Shown here piece by piece: positions 9,268-16,898 of a DNA stretch of 64,000 nt. Below the pieces are notes generated by a model, which was not told where the DNA came from, made no database searches, and was given only the letters and a program-made list of their open reading frames with translations. The stretch covers positions 1,240,001 through 1,304,000 of the forward strand of contig NZ_CP045871.1 of NCBI RefSeq assembly GCF_009650135.1, read 5' to 3'. This stretch comes from Litorivicinus lipolyticus. Lineage in GTDB: Bacteria > Pseudomonadota > Gammaproteobacteria > Pseudomonadales > Litorivicinaceae. A program made the translations under genes and the position numbers. How positions within the stretch are numbered: the first letter of the stretch is position 1; the number at the start of each line of letters is the position of its first letter.

Positions 9268-9705
9268 TTAGGCTTCTGCTTCTTCTTTGTAAGCGTCCAG
9301 AGTTTTCTGGAATTTGTTCGCGTGGCTGCGCTCGGCCTTTGCCAAGGTTTCAAACCAATCCGCGATTTCGTCGAACCCTTCATCGCGTGCGGCTTTTGCC
9401 ATGCCTGGGTACATGTCCGTGTACTCATGAGTCTCACCGGCGATGGCAGACTCCAGCGCTTCTGCAACGTTACCTGCCGCCAGGCCGGTTTCCGGGTCGC
9501 CCGAACCCCCGTTGATTAGGTACTCCATGTGTCCATGGGCATGACCGGTTTCACCTTCGGCCGTGTTACGAAACACATTGGCTACCTCAGGTGCACCTTC
9601 GATGTCTGCCATGTTTGCGAAATACAGATACCGGCGGTTTGCCTTGGATTCGCCGGCGAACGCGGCCTTCAAGCTTTCTTCCGTTTTTGTTCCTTTCAGA
9701 TCCAT
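9268..9705 (-). CDS. Rubrerythrin family protein lacking the rubredoxin domain
   Basis: A 145-residue ferritin-like di-iron protein. The four-helix ligand motifs are visible: G-E-S-K-A-N-R-R-Y near residue 15, E-G-E-T-G-H-A-H around 48, A-G-E-T-H-E-Y around 80 and E-R-S-H-A-N near 120. The chain ends directly after the fourth helix, so the C-terminal rubredoxin-type Fe(SCys)4 domain of classical rubrerythrin is absent. Rubrerythrins reduce hydrogen peroxide; this short form needs an external electron donor, for which the next gene is an obvious candidate. The chosen ATG has GGAG 10 bases upstream; an earlier in-frame ATG would add 31 residues unlike the family. It is the first gene of the three-gene operon. 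Confidence 0.9.
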   Translation of the reverse strand: MDLKGTKTEESLKAAFAGESKANRRYLYFANMADIEGAPEVANVFRNTAEGETGHAHGHMEYLINGGSGDPETGLAAGNVAEALESAIAGETHEYTDMYPGMAKAARDEGFDEIADWFETLAKAERSHANKFQKTLDAYKEEAEA

Positions 9706-9741
9706 TATTTTTCTCCAACCTAGTGGGTGTTTTGGATTTCT

Positions 9742-9756
9742 GTGGGCACTGCCCAC
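9742..9756. promoter_or_regulatory. 15-bp palindrome upstream of rubrerythrin
   Basis: GTGGGCA-C-TGCCCAC is a perfect inverted repeat about 36 bases before the rubrerythrin start codon. It could be an operator for a redox-responsive repressor or a leader hairpin. No known consensus was matched. Confidence 0.35.
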
Positions 9757-9910
9757 TCTTCGATAGTAGGGACGTAAGAAAAAAACGGAAGCCTGCAACG
9801 GGCGATTAAGTCAATAGCTCAACGCTATCGCCATGTGTCAGTTTGCAATTGTTCGCTGAATTCGGATCCTAAATTGGGAGGTAACCTGCCACCCAGCAAA
9901 GAGTGTTCGA

Positions 9911-9985
9911 GTGAGAAAGCGGCGTTCGTCTAGTCGAGAGTTCAAACGCGAAGTGGTGTCCATGGTTGTCGATCAGGGGTTTAGT
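9911..9985 (+). pseudogene. IS3-family OrfA transposase fragment
   Basis: Twenty-five codons from a GTG match the N-terminus typical of IS3/IS911-type OrfA helix-turn-helix proteins (M-R-K-R-R-S-x3-E-F-K-R-E then V-x2-V-x2-Q-G-F-S). After Gly-Phe-Ser the similarity stops abruptly at about 9985, and the frame then runs through unrelated sequence to a stop at 10127-10129. Neither an OrfB/DDE region nor clear terminal repeats are present, so only a scar of the element remains. Confidence 0.6.
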
Positions 9986-10017
9986 GCCGGTGGCGTTGTA
10001 ATACCCCCATTTGGAAC

Positions 10018-10058
10018 GTGGCGTTTGACTCAAGCCTCAGCGGCACTTGAGTCGCCAC
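10018..10058. repeat. Imperfect long hairpin after the IS scar
   Basis: GTGGC and GACTCAAG pair with CTTGAGTC and GCCAC, giving 13 paired bases with a four-base bulge and an 11-base loop. There is no T run. It starts about 30 bases past the break in transposase similarity and may be part of an element end, but its origin is unknown. Confidence 0.35.
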
Positions 10059-10126
10059 CTTTTGGAGTATCGATCAATTTAACACCTAAACTACGTGCGG
10101 CTAACAGTGCTAAAATGATGCACAAT

Positions 10127-10151
10127 TGATCCAGCTTCAGATAGTGGATCA
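10127..10151. promoter_or_regulatory. Inverted repeat over the translation start region of the orphan gene
   Basis: TGATCCA and TGGATCA are perfect 7-bp arms 11 bases apart. They end four bases before the ATG at 10156, covering where a ribosome site should be; no good Shine-Dalgarno sequence is otherwise seen. This could be an operator or a translation-masking hairpin. Confidence 0.3.
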
Positions 10152-10155
10152 CCTC

Positions 10156-10539
10156 ATGTTAAAAGCCATCGCAAACACATGTTTAGCTACCTTTATCGCT
10201 GGCGCTCATGCGTCTGATGCTCACTTCCAGTGCACCCAGACCGCCCATGCCCAGGTCAAGCCGAACCGGGTGAATTCGTATGACGTTGAGATGCGTTTGG
10301 ACAGCAACGCAGGTCGCGTCATCCTGAAAGGGCGTGCCGTGATCATGCAAACACTGAGCCTACCCATTACGCCTCGAGTTGACCCGACGGGGCGGCTTAG
10401 GTTTCACGCGCAAATGTCGGATCCACAGGTGATCGTGAGTTATTCAGACGGGGAGCTGTCGTATGTCGACCTTGACTATTTGACGCGAGATAACCGACGC
10501 GTGATTAGCGCCTGGATTGCGGACTGCAGGTCGGTATAG
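10156..10539 (+). CDS. Small secreted protein of unknown function
   Basis: A 127-residue protein that I do not recognise. Residues 1-19 look like a signal peptide (A-N-T-C-L-A-T-F-I-A-G-A-H-A-S). The mature part contains one Cys near its start and one near its end, which could form a disulfide closing a mostly beta-type domain of alternating hydrophobic residues. The ATG at 10156 is preferred over an upstream in-frame start because the signal peptide begins there, although its ribosome site is weak. The gene converges on flgN with a 10-base gap and lies beside a transposase scar, so it may be accessory. Codon use is not strikingly different. Confidence 0.55.
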   Translation: MLKAIANTCLATFIAGAHASDAHFQCTQTAHAQVKPNRVNSYDVEMRLDSNAGRVILKGRAVIMQTLSLPITPRVDPTGRLRFHAQMSDPQVIVSYSDGELSYVDLDYLTRDNRRVISAWIADCRSV

Positions 10540-10549
10540 GGCTGCGGGG

Positions 10550-11029
10550 TTAGGCTTCACCCAGTGCGCGTCCACCGCCACTGGCGGACGTCTTGCCTTT
10601 GGCGCCATACAAACGTTGGCCTTCGCCGCCGGAAATCACCGTTTTAATCGCATCGGCTTTTTGCTTCAGACGTTGCAGCACTTGGGCGTTGCCCTGGTTT
10701 AGATTTTGACAGCGCTCAATGGCCGCTTCAGCGTCCGCGGCACCGCGCTCTAGTTGCTCGGCCAACTCGGCCGTTAGGCTGCCCAGCAACTGACGATGTC
10801 CGTCGGCGTCGGGCGTCAAACCCGCATCCGTCAATAACTCACGGCGCAGTTCAATGTTCGTTTCAAGGGTTTTCAGTGCTTGGACTTTTTCGGTCAAGTT
10901 GGTCTTGACTGAGGCGGCACTTTGCGCCGCCATGTCATCGCGCTCGATCAGCAGGATCTTTTCGAGCGATTGCGCGCTACGGGTCATTTCACCCAACAGG
11001 GCGAGGTATCGCTGTACCGCTGCATTCAT
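10550..11029 (-). CDS. flgN: FlgN, export chaperone for hook-filament junction proteins
   Basis: A 159-residue, almost wholly helical protein with coiled-coil-like heptads at about residues 5-130 and a Gly-rich tail, as in FlgN. FlgN holds FlgK and FlgL in the cytoplasm and delivers them to the flagellar export gate. The gene follows flgM by four bases in the usual flgMN order, so both are read from the sigma-28 site before flgM. The family is poorly conserved in sequence; context plus the helical pattern support the call. Confidence 0.88.
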   Translation of the reverse strand: MNAAVQRYLALLGEMTRSAQSLEKILLIERDDMAAQSAASVKTNLTEKVQALKTLETNIELRRELLTDAGLTPDADGHRQLLGSLTAELAEQLERGAADAEAAIERCQNLNQGNAQVLQRLKQKADAIKTVISGGEGQRLYGAKGKTSASGGGRALGEA

Positions 11030-11033
11030 TTTG

Positions 11034-11345
11034 CTATCCGCCGTTTAAGCCCAGCATGGCCGATGCAACTTTATTGGCGTCCACGGTGAAGCTGCCATTG
11101 GCGATGGATGCACGAATCGCATCCACACGCGCCTGATCAACCTCACTGGTCGCCGCGGCCCGTTCCTGCACTGCCTGCATTTTCTGGGCTTCGCTGCTCA
11201 GCGTAACTGAATCGTTTGATTGCGGTGCCGCCAGCGGAGCAACCTGTGCCGGTTGCGCCGAAACACTAGCCGGCTGCTGTTTGTCAGCGGCCTGCGTGTT
11301 TGTCTGCTGGGGGCGACCCCCAATGCCATTAATATCGACTGCCAT
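11034..11345 (-). CDS. flgM: FlgM, anti-sigma-28 factor
   Basis: A 103-residue protein with the FlgM layout: a disordered, Gln/Ala/Pro-rich N-terminal half (export signal) and a helical sigma-28-binding half from about residue 45 (D-S-V-T-L-S-S-E-A-Q then I-R-A-S-I-A-N-G-S-F). FlgM blocks FliA until the hook-basal body is finished, then is secreted through it. A well-matched sigma-28 promoter lies directly upstream, giving feedback of sigma-28 on its own inhibitor. It lies downstream of flgA on the same strand. Confidence 0.94.
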   Translation of the reverse strand: MAVDINGIGGRPQQTNTQAADKQQPASVSAQPAQVAPLAAPQSNDSVTLSSEAQKMQAVQERAAATSEVDQARVDAIRASIANGSFTVDANKVASAMLGLNGG

Positions 11346-11374
11346 AATTTGAATTCCGTGATGGTACTCACACT

Positions 11375-11401
11375 GTTTCGGCAGTGTAGCGCATTTCTTT
11401 A
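11375..11401 (-). promoter_or_regulatory. Sigma-28 promoter of flgM
   Basis: On the minus strand, TAAA (11401-11398), 15 bases, then GCCGAAAC (11382-11375). This fits the FliA consensus TAAA-N15-GCCGATAA with two changes in the -10 block. It lies 30 bases before flgM. Confidence 0.75.
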
Positions 11402-11409
11402 ACCTTATT

Positions 11410-12066
11410 TTACGGCATCTGAACGATGCCTTGGGCTAGCACGAAACCACGCACCGTGCGTCCGCTGGCCAAGTTTTTAACACTGACTTGCTCGCCTTGA
11501 ACGGCGTCACTGAGGGCGGTTCCCATCACCGTGATCTGAATGCCTTGGCTACCGGCCTGAAGCTTTACCGTGTCCCCGCGGTTAACCAAGGTGGGCAGTT
11601 CGACCATGCGGCCAATGACGGGCTGACCCTCACGAATGTTGCGCTTGACCTGCTGGCCTAGTAAGCCGTCGAAATCGGTGTGCCACGATCCCCGCAGCTC
11701 GCGTTCCAGCACCGTTTCAAGGCGCAGGTCGCGGGCGCCGACGATGTCACCCCGATTCAGGCCACGGGCCGCGACCACCACATCAATTGACTTGGAATAG
11801 GTCGCCGATAGGTGGACTTGGGTGACCCCACAGGTGGCTTTGACCATGGCGCTGCCACGGCTTTTGGCCTTTAACGAAAAGTCCCAAGCCTCGTTGCAGT
11901 CGGGCAGTTTGACCCGACTGTCCAGCGGTCGAACCATGACCTCTAAGCGATCACCGCCGATCTCGACCTTTAGAAATTCCTCGGCCTGCCGTTGTAACCA
12001 TTGGTTCAAGTCTGCTTGAGCGGGATGCGCAAGCACTAGCAATACAACGCTCAACATGCGTTTCAT
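11410..12066 (-). CDS. flgA: FlgA, P-ring assembly chaperone
   Basis: A 218-residue periplasmic protein with a signal peptide (residues 1-16, ending H-P-A-Q-A) and the FlgA beta-clip region in the second half (L-N-R-G-D-I-V-G-A-R-D-L, later V-N-R-G-D-T-V-K-L). It assists FlgI assembly into the P ring. The ATG at 12066 follows GGGGGA, whereas a longer frame would have no signal peptide at its start. The gene diverges from cheV, and a sigma-54 site for it lies next to the cheV ribosome site. It is separated from the flgBCDE operon, as often in Vibrio and Pseudomonas. Confidence 0.94.
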   Translation of the reverse strand: MKRMLSVVLLVLAHPAQADLNQWLQRQAEEFLKVEIGGDRLEVMVRPLDSRVKLPDCNEAWDFSLKAKSRGSAMVKATCGVTQVHLSATYSKSIDVVVAARGLNRGDIVGARDLRLETVLERELRGSWHTDFDGLLGQQVKRNIREGQPVIGRMVELPTLVNRGDTVKLQAGSQGIQITVMGTALSDAVQGEQVSVKNLASGRTVRGFVLAQGIVQMP

Positions 12067-12126
12067 GGTGTCCCCCTGTCTGACCGAACCTATACTGTGC
12101 CGATCCATTGACGTTTTGATGGACAA

Positions 12127-12142
12127 CGCAAAACCTGTGCCA
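12127..12142 (-). promoter_or_regulatory. Sigma-54 promoter of flgA
   Basis: The minus strand reads TGGCACAGGTTTTGCG: GG and GC exactly ten bases apart, matching the -24/-12 consensus. It lies 60 bases before flgA and ends 13 bases from the cheV start on the other strand. Confidence 0.75.
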
Positions 12143-12154
12143 GAGAGGAAACAC

Positions 12155-13081
12155 ATGTCAGGGTTGTTTGAGCGAGTTGACGCTAAAACCGATTACGTGG
12201 GTCAAAACCGAGTGGAGCTGCTGTTGTTTCGGCTGGCGGACGAGCAGGTGTATGGCATTAACGTGTTTAAGGTCAAAGAGGTCTTGCGTTGCCCCAAGTT
12301 GGCGACCATTCCCAACGGCAGCCCACGCCTGAAAGGCATTGCGCACCTGCGTGGGGAGGCTATTCCGGTTATCGATATGGCTGCGGCGACCGGCTTTGGC
12401 GAGCTTCAGGACATCGAAGAGCGCTACATCATTATCACCGAGTACAACTCGCAGGTTCAGGGTTTCCTGGTCCATAGCGTCGAGCGCATCATCAACACCA
12501 CCTGGGACAAGATCAAAGCTCCGGACGCCGTTTTGGCCAAGGACAGTTATTTGACGGCAATGACCGAAGATAACGGCCGGTTGGTCGAAATCATCGATGT
12601 CGAACGGATTCTAAGCGAGTTGGACTACGGCGGTGCTGAGGTCAGCGAAACCTTGGTCCAGGAAGCGTTGCGCGCCAATGTCGGCGGTAATCGCGTGTTG
12701 ATCGTCGACGATTCACTGGTCGCACGTAAGCAAATACAGCGAGCGCTGGAAAGCCTAGGCATCGAAACGACCATGCTGACCAACGGCCAGGAAGCGCTGG
12801 ATCTATTAAAGAAGATGGTCGCGGCGGGGCGACGCCCGGCGGATCACTACCTGATGATCGTGACGGATATCGAAATGCCGATCCTAGACGGCTATACACT
12901 GACCGCCGAAATCAAATCCGATCCAATGATCCAGGATCTGTATGTATTAATGCACTCGTCCTTGTCCGGCGCGTTCAACGAAGCCATGGCGCTCAAAGTC
13001 GGCGCCGACAAATTGGTCGCCAAGTTCAAGCCCGACAGCCTGGCCGAAGCCGTCATGGACCAGATCGCACTGCGCTCGTAG
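12155..13081 (+). CDS. cheV: CheV, CheW-receiver coupling protein
   Basis: A 308-residue protein. Residues about 15-165 form a CheW-like domain that couples receptors to CheA. Residues about 180-305 form a receiver domain with the acidic pair in L-I-V-D-D-S and the phospho-acceptor Asp in V-T-D-I-E-M-P. Phosphorylation of CheV by CheA is thought to tune receptor coupling. The ATG at 12155 follows GAGAGGA; an in-frame extension upstream would overlap flgA and add unrelated residues. It stands alone, divergent from flgA, and ends at a terminator. Confidence 0.95.
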   Translation: MSGLFERVDAKTDYVGQNRVELLLFRLADEQVYGINVFKVKEVLRCPKLATIPNGSPRLKGIAHLRGEAIPVIDMAAATGFGELQDIEERYIIITEYNSQVQGFLVHSVERIINTTWDKIKAPDAVLAKDSYLTAMTEDNGRLVEIIDVERILSELDYGGAEVSETLVQEALRANVGGNRVLIVDDSLVARKQIQRALESLGIETTMLTNGQEALDLLKKMVAAGRRPADHYLMIVTDIEMPILDGYTLTAEIKSDPMIQDLYVLMHSSLSGAFNEAMALKVGADKLVAKFKPDSLAEAVMDQIALRS

Positions 13082-13142
13082 CGCGCCGGAAAACCGGCAT
13101 CACCGGCAACGCGTTGCCACCGTCAGGTTTCTGACGGACCCC

Positions 13143-13166
13143 AAAGCCTGCAATCGCGGGCTTTTT
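13143..13166 (+). terminator. Intrinsic terminator after cheV
   Basis: A 9-bp stem AAAGCCTGC/GCGGGCTTT (one T-G wobble) with loop AATC, running into five T. Confidence 0.85.
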
Positions 13167-13171
13167 CGTAC

Positions 13172-13189
13172 TTGGCACAGCCTTTGCTA
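13172..13189 (+). promoter_or_regulatory. Sigma-54 promoter of flgBCDE
   Basis: TTGGCACAGCCTTTGCTA has -24 GG at 13174 and -12 GC at 13186, ten bases between, close to the full consensus. It lies 38 bases before flgB. Confidence 0.88.
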
Positions 13190-13226
13190 TTCACTTCATG
13201 TGACAAATCAACGTCGCGAGGAGCTT

Positions 13227-13643
13227 ATGGCAATTTCATTCGACAGTGCGTTAGGAAATCAGGTCGCCGGCTTGCAGTTGCGAGTCAAGCGCAGCGAGCT
13301 GCTGTCTAACAACATCGCCAACGCCGAGACCCCGGGCTACCGAGCGGTCGACTTCGACTTCGCCAAGGTTTACGACCGCACCCGGGCCACGCCCAGCGGG
13401 GCAGTCACAGGCGCCAGTAACGGTCGCCACCTGTCCCTAGGGCTGGGTGCGGACGGGCTGGTGCGCTCCGATGACGTTGAGTTTCGTGACAGCAAATTTG
13501 GCTCTCTCGATGGCAACAAAGTCAGCATGGAGCAAGAGCGCGCACGGTTTATGGAAAACCAGATCCGCATGAACGCGACCAACATGTTTTTAAGTAAACG
13601 ATTCAGCAGCCTGCAAAAAGCGCTGCGGGGAGTTAACGGCTAA
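13227..13643 (+). CDS. flgB: FlgB, proximal rod protein
   Basis: A 138-residue rod subunit with the N-terminal rod/hook signature (L-L-S-N-N-I-A-N-A-E-T-P-G-Y) at about residues 29-42. It forms the rod just above FliE and is exported without cleavage. The ATG at 13227 has GAGGAG upstream; a longer GTG form is less likely. It is the first gene of flgBCDE behind a sigma-54 promoter, and it overlaps flgC by one base. Confidence 0.95.
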   Translation: MAISFDSALGNQVAGLQLRVKRSELLSNNIANAETPGYRAVDFDFAKVYDRTRATPSGAVTGASNGRHLSLGLGADGLVRSDDVEFRDSKFGSLDGNKVSMEQERARFMENQIRMNATNMFLSKRFSSLQKALRGVNG

Positions 13644-14080
13644 TGAGTATTGAACGCTTGATGATGACGGCGGCGTCGGCCATGGAGGCCAACAAGGTCC
13701 GGATGTCGACGACCGCGTCCAACCTGGCCAATGCCGAGACTTTGGCAAGTAACCCGGACGACGTTTACAAGGCCAAGAAACCGGTCTTTGAAACCCTGCG
13801 CGCCGAACAAGTGGCAATCATGGGGGGCCAGATGCCGACCGGCGCCACCGCCGGCGTTCAACTCAAAGCAATCGTCGAAAGTAACGAACCGGCCATCCGC
13901 CGCTTCGACCCCGGTCATCCGCTGGCTGACGGTGACGGTTATGTGTTTGCACCGAACGTCAACGTGATGACCGAAATGGCCGACATGATTGCAGCATCGC
14001 GGGCCTACCAAGCCAACGTCGAAGTGATGAAAGACGCACGTGAATTATCGCAGCAGCTGCTGCGCATGGGACAAAACTAA
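13643..14080 (+). CDS. flgC: FlgC, proximal rod protein
   Basis: A 145-residue rod subunit with a T-A-S-N-L-A-N-A-E-T N-terminal motif and the conserved C-terminal S-R-A-Y-Q-A-N-V-E-V. It stacks with FlgB and FlgF to form the proximal rod. TAATG overlaps at both ends join it to flgB and flgD, indicating translational coupling. Confidence 0.95.
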   Translation: MSIERLMMTAASAMEANKVRMSTTASNLANAETLASNPDDVYKAKKPVFETLRAEQVAIMGGQMPTGATAGVQLKAIVESNEPAIRRFDPGHPLADGDGYVFAPNVNVMTEMADMIAASRAYQANVEVMKDARELSQQLLRMGQN

Positions 14081-14763
14081 TGACCAATTCTATCGGCGGC
14101 AGCAATGACATCAATTATCTGCAAAGTCAGCTAACCAGTACCCGCACCGAAGCGTCCCAGAACCAGTTGGATCAAGACGCCTTTATGCAGCTGCTGATTG
14201 CGCAAATGAAGAACCAGGACCCGACCGCGCCGATCGATGCCAACGAGCAGCTGGTGCAATTGGCCCAATTTAGTCAGGTCGAAGGGCTGGATAAAATCAA
14301 CGCCAAGATGGAAGAGCTGGTATCGGCGCAATCGTCGGCCCAAGCGCTGCAGGCATCGAGCCTAGTTGGGCGAACGGTGACCGTTGAAACCAGTGCCTTT
14401 GACTACCGCGGCGGCCAGATGAACGCCCAGGTAGACCTGCCCAGCTCGACCGGCAACTTGGAAATCCAGGTCCTGGACCAGATCGGGCGCGAAGTCGACC
14501 GCATCAGTTTGGGCCAGGAGTCCGCCGGCACGATTAACTTTAATTGGTCCGGTGACAGCCGCGGCGCCCACCGATTTGTCGCCTTGGCGACCGAAGCCAC
14601 CGGGGACACCTACGCGGTGCCGGTGTACCTGAATGCGAACGTTAACTCGGTCAGCTTGTCGGGCAATTCCACCACCTTGAACTTAAACAGCGTAGGACCC
14701 GTGGCCTTAGCCGACGTCCGCGCCATTACCGAATCCACCCAGGAGAACAACGATGTCAATTAA
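14080..14763 (+). CDS. flgD: FlgD, hook cap protein
   Basis: A 227-residue protein. The N-terminal region has the typical F-M-Q-L-L-I-A-Q-M-K-N-Q-D-P motif, and the C-terminal half is FLG-D tudor/Ig-like (about residues 100-195). The cap sits at the tip of the growing hook and guides FlgE assembly, then is shed. It overlaps flgE by 11 bases. Confidence 0.95.
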   Translation: MTNSIGGSNDINYLQSQLTSTRTEASQNQLDQDAFMQLLIAQMKNQDPTAPIDANEQLVQLAQFSQVEGLDKINAKMEELVSAQSSAQALQASSLVGRTVTVETSAFDYRGGQMNAQVDLPSSTGNLEIQVLDQIGREVDRISLGQESAGTINFNWSGDSRGAHRFVALATEATGDTYAVPVYLNANVNSVSLSGNSTTLNLNSVGPVALADVRAITESTQENNDVN

Positions 14764-16009
14764 CACGGCACTTACCGGCCTGCGCGCCGCACAAAGTCAG
14801 TTGGACGTGATTTCCAACAACATCGCCAACGCATCGACCACCGGTTTTAAGCGGTCGCGTGCGGAATTCGCGGACGTTTACGCCAGCGGCGTCGGCTTCT
14901 CGGGCGCTACCAGCGCCGGTAACGGTGTGACCCTGGCGGCGATCAGTCAACAATTTGACCAGGGCAACCTGAACTACACCAACAACAGTTTGGATATGGC
15001 CATGTCGGGCGAGGGCATGTTCATCCAGCGTGATGGCGACGTCACCACCTATACCCGCTCCGGTGCCATGCAGCTAGATGACGACGGCTTTATTATTTCC
15101 AACCAGGGCGCCAGCCTGATGGGCTACTTGGCGGATGCGCAAGGCAACGTCCAGGCCGAATTGAACCCGATTCGTATCGACAGCGCCCAACAGCCGCCGC
15201 AGGCGACCACCGACGTCCAAACCCAACTTAACTTGGATTCGGAATCGGCCGTGATCACCTCGGCGTTTGACCCCAGTAACGAGCAGACCTTTAACTACCT
15301 GACCACGGTGGCGGTCTACGATTCGTTGGGACGCGACTACACCATGCAACAATATTTCGTCAAAGACGCGGACAACAGCTGGCGCATGTACCCGCGCGTT
15401 GACGGCACCGATGTCATGGGCGGCGGTACGCCTTACGTCAATGTCGACTTTTCGGCGGACGGTCAAATCAGTGGCGTCGCCAGCGCCGGAACCGGGGCGG
15501 TCGATGTGGCGGCCAAAAATGCCGTCACCCTGACCATTCCGACCAGCATCACCGGCGCGGCCAGCACCTTGGCGTACGAATTCAACCTGACCACGACGAC
15601 CCAGTACGGTACCGACTTTTCAGTCTCCGAAGTGTCCCAAGACGGTTACACCGCCGGTCGCTTGGCGTCGCTGGACGTCAACGACAACGGCGACATTTTG
15701 GCGCGTTACTCCAATGGCCGCTCGGCACTGATGGCGCAAATCGCGATTGCCGACTTTACCAACATGCAGGGCCTCAGCCCGTCGGGTGACTCGGCGTGGT
15801 TAGAAACCTCGTCCTCGGGACCTGCGCTGATTGGTAAGCCGGGCACCGGTACCTTGGGCAATATCCAGGCGGGTGCGCTTGAAGAGTCCAACGTCGACAC
15901 GTCCGAAGAACTGGTCAGCTTGATTACCGCGCAGCGTAACTACCAGGCTAATGCCAAAGTGATCGAGACCGCCGAGACGGTGACTCAGGCAATTCTGAAC
16001 CTGCGTTAA
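14753..16009 (+). CDS. flgE: FlgE, flagellar hook protein
   Basis: A 418-residue hook subunit. The N-terminal D0 motif is L-D-V-I-S-N-N-I-A-N-A-S-T-T-G-F-K, and the C-terminal motif is Q-R-N-Y-Q-A-N-A-K-V-I. The variable exposed domain lies between. Hook length is controlled by FliK, encoded at 57-58.5 kb. It is the last gene before a strong terminator, so flgBCDE forms one unit. Confidence 0.96.
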   Translation: MSINTALTGLRAAQSQLDVISNNIANASTTGFKRSRAEFADVYASGVGFSGATSAGNGVTLAAISQQFDQGNLNYTNNSLDMAMSGEGMFIQRDGDVTTYTRSGAMQLDDDGFIISNQGASLMGYLADAQGNVQAELNPIRIDSAQQPPQATTDVQTQLNLDSESAVITSAFDPSNEQTFNYLTTVAVYDSLGRDYTMQQYFVKDADNSWRMYPRVDGTDVMGGGTPYVNVDFSADGQISGVASAGTGAVDVAAKNAVTLTIPTSITGAASTLAYEFNLTTTTQYGTDFSVSEVSQDGYTAGRLASLDVNDNGDILARYSNGRSALMAQIAIADFTNMQGLSPSGDSAWLETSSSGPALIGKPGTGTLGNIQAGALEESNVDTSEELVSLITAQRNYQANAKVIETAETVTQAILNLR

Positions 16010-16029
16010 CCCTCGGTACCTGTGAGCTG

Positions 16030-16055
16030 AAAGCCCCCTTAATTGGGGGCTTTTT
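16030..16055 (+). terminator. Intrinsic terminator after flgE
   Basis: A perfect 9-bp stem AAAGCCCCC/GGGGGCTTT, loop TTAATT, with a T run. Confidence 0.92.
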
Positions 16056-16061
16056 AGTTTC

Positions 16062-16077
16062 TGGCACGCATTTTGTA
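16062..16077 (+). promoter_or_regulatory. Sigma-54-type promoter of flgF operon
   Basis: TGGCACGCATTTTGTA: the -24 element is perfect, but ten bases on the -12 dinucleotide reads GT instead of GC. It follows directly on the flgE terminator and precedes flgF by 75 bases. Confidence 0.68.
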
Positions 16078-16151
16078 TTGCAATCAGTAGGCGTTGTTTT
16101 TTTGGCGTCTGACTGATTAAACCGGCAAAGGTTTGCCGATCGGAGGACAAC

Positions 16152-16883
16152 ATGGATAAAGCCATCTACATGGCCAGCCAGACCGCAACTAATATGATGC
16201 GGGCCCAGGCACTGGTGGCAAACAACATGGCCAACGCAGCCACCAGCGGCTTCAAGGCCGACCGTTTCACCATGGTCAGCCAAGAAATCACCGGTGGCGA
16301 GTACGGTGCACGGTCAACCGCGCGCCTGGCAGGCGGTGGTGTTGATCTGACCGCCGGTCCGATGCAGCAAACCGGTCGTGACTTGGATGTCGCCATCAGC
16401 GGTCGCTCGTTGTTCGCCGTTCAGGTCAACGAGGACCAGCAAGCCTTCACCCGTAACGGCGACTTCAAGGTGTCGCCTGAAGGGCTATTGACCACCCAGC
16501 AAGGCCAGCCGGTGCTGGGCGAGTTGGGGGTGATTCCAGTGCCGGTTTACGAATCGATTTCGATCGGCCAGGACGGCAGTGTCAGCGTGGTCCCCCCAGG
16601 CGGCGGCATGGTTCGGCTGGATCGTCTGAAAATGGTCACCCCGGTTGAAAATTTAGATGTGTTTAAAGGCGACGACGGTTTGATTCGATTCAAGGGCGAG
16701 GTGCCGGAACCGGACATTACCGCAACCCTTCAATCTGGATTTTTGGAAGGCTCGAACGTCAATGGCGCCTCCGCCTTGGTCGAGCTGATGAACCTGTCTC
16801 GCCAGTTCGAGATGAGTGTGAATTTGATGAGCCGTTTGGACGATGCTGAAAGCAGCGCCAACGACGCCATCTCTAGTAATTAA
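16152..16883 (+). CDS. flgF: FlgF, proximal rod protein
   Basis: A 243-residue rod subunit with the N-terminal motif V-A-N-N-M-A-N-A-A-T-S-G-F-K-A and the C-terminal helix typical of rod proteins (S-R-Q-F-E-M-S-V-N). It starts at an ATG with GGAGG upstream and opens the flgFGHIJKL operon behind its own sigma-54-type site. It is paralogous to the next gene. Confidence 0.95.
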   Translation: MDKAIYMASQTATNMMRAQALVANNMANAATSGFKADRFTMVSQEITGGEYGARSTARLAGGGVDLTAGPMQQTGRDLDVAISGRSLFAVQVNEDQQAFTRNGDFKVSPEGLLTTQQGQPVLGELGVIPVPVYESISIGQDGSVSVVPPGGGMVRLDRLKMVTPVENLDVFKGDDGLIRFKGEVPEPDITATLQSGFLEGSNVNGASALVELMNLSRQFEMSVNLMSRLDDAESSANDAISSN

Positions 16884-16898
16884 GCCAGGAGATAACCG

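Noticed and set aside
9911..10129. A 72-residue intact protein-coding gene
   Set aside because: Only the first 25 codons resemble transposase; the rest is unrelated intergenic sequence with a hairpin, so it is treated as a scar.
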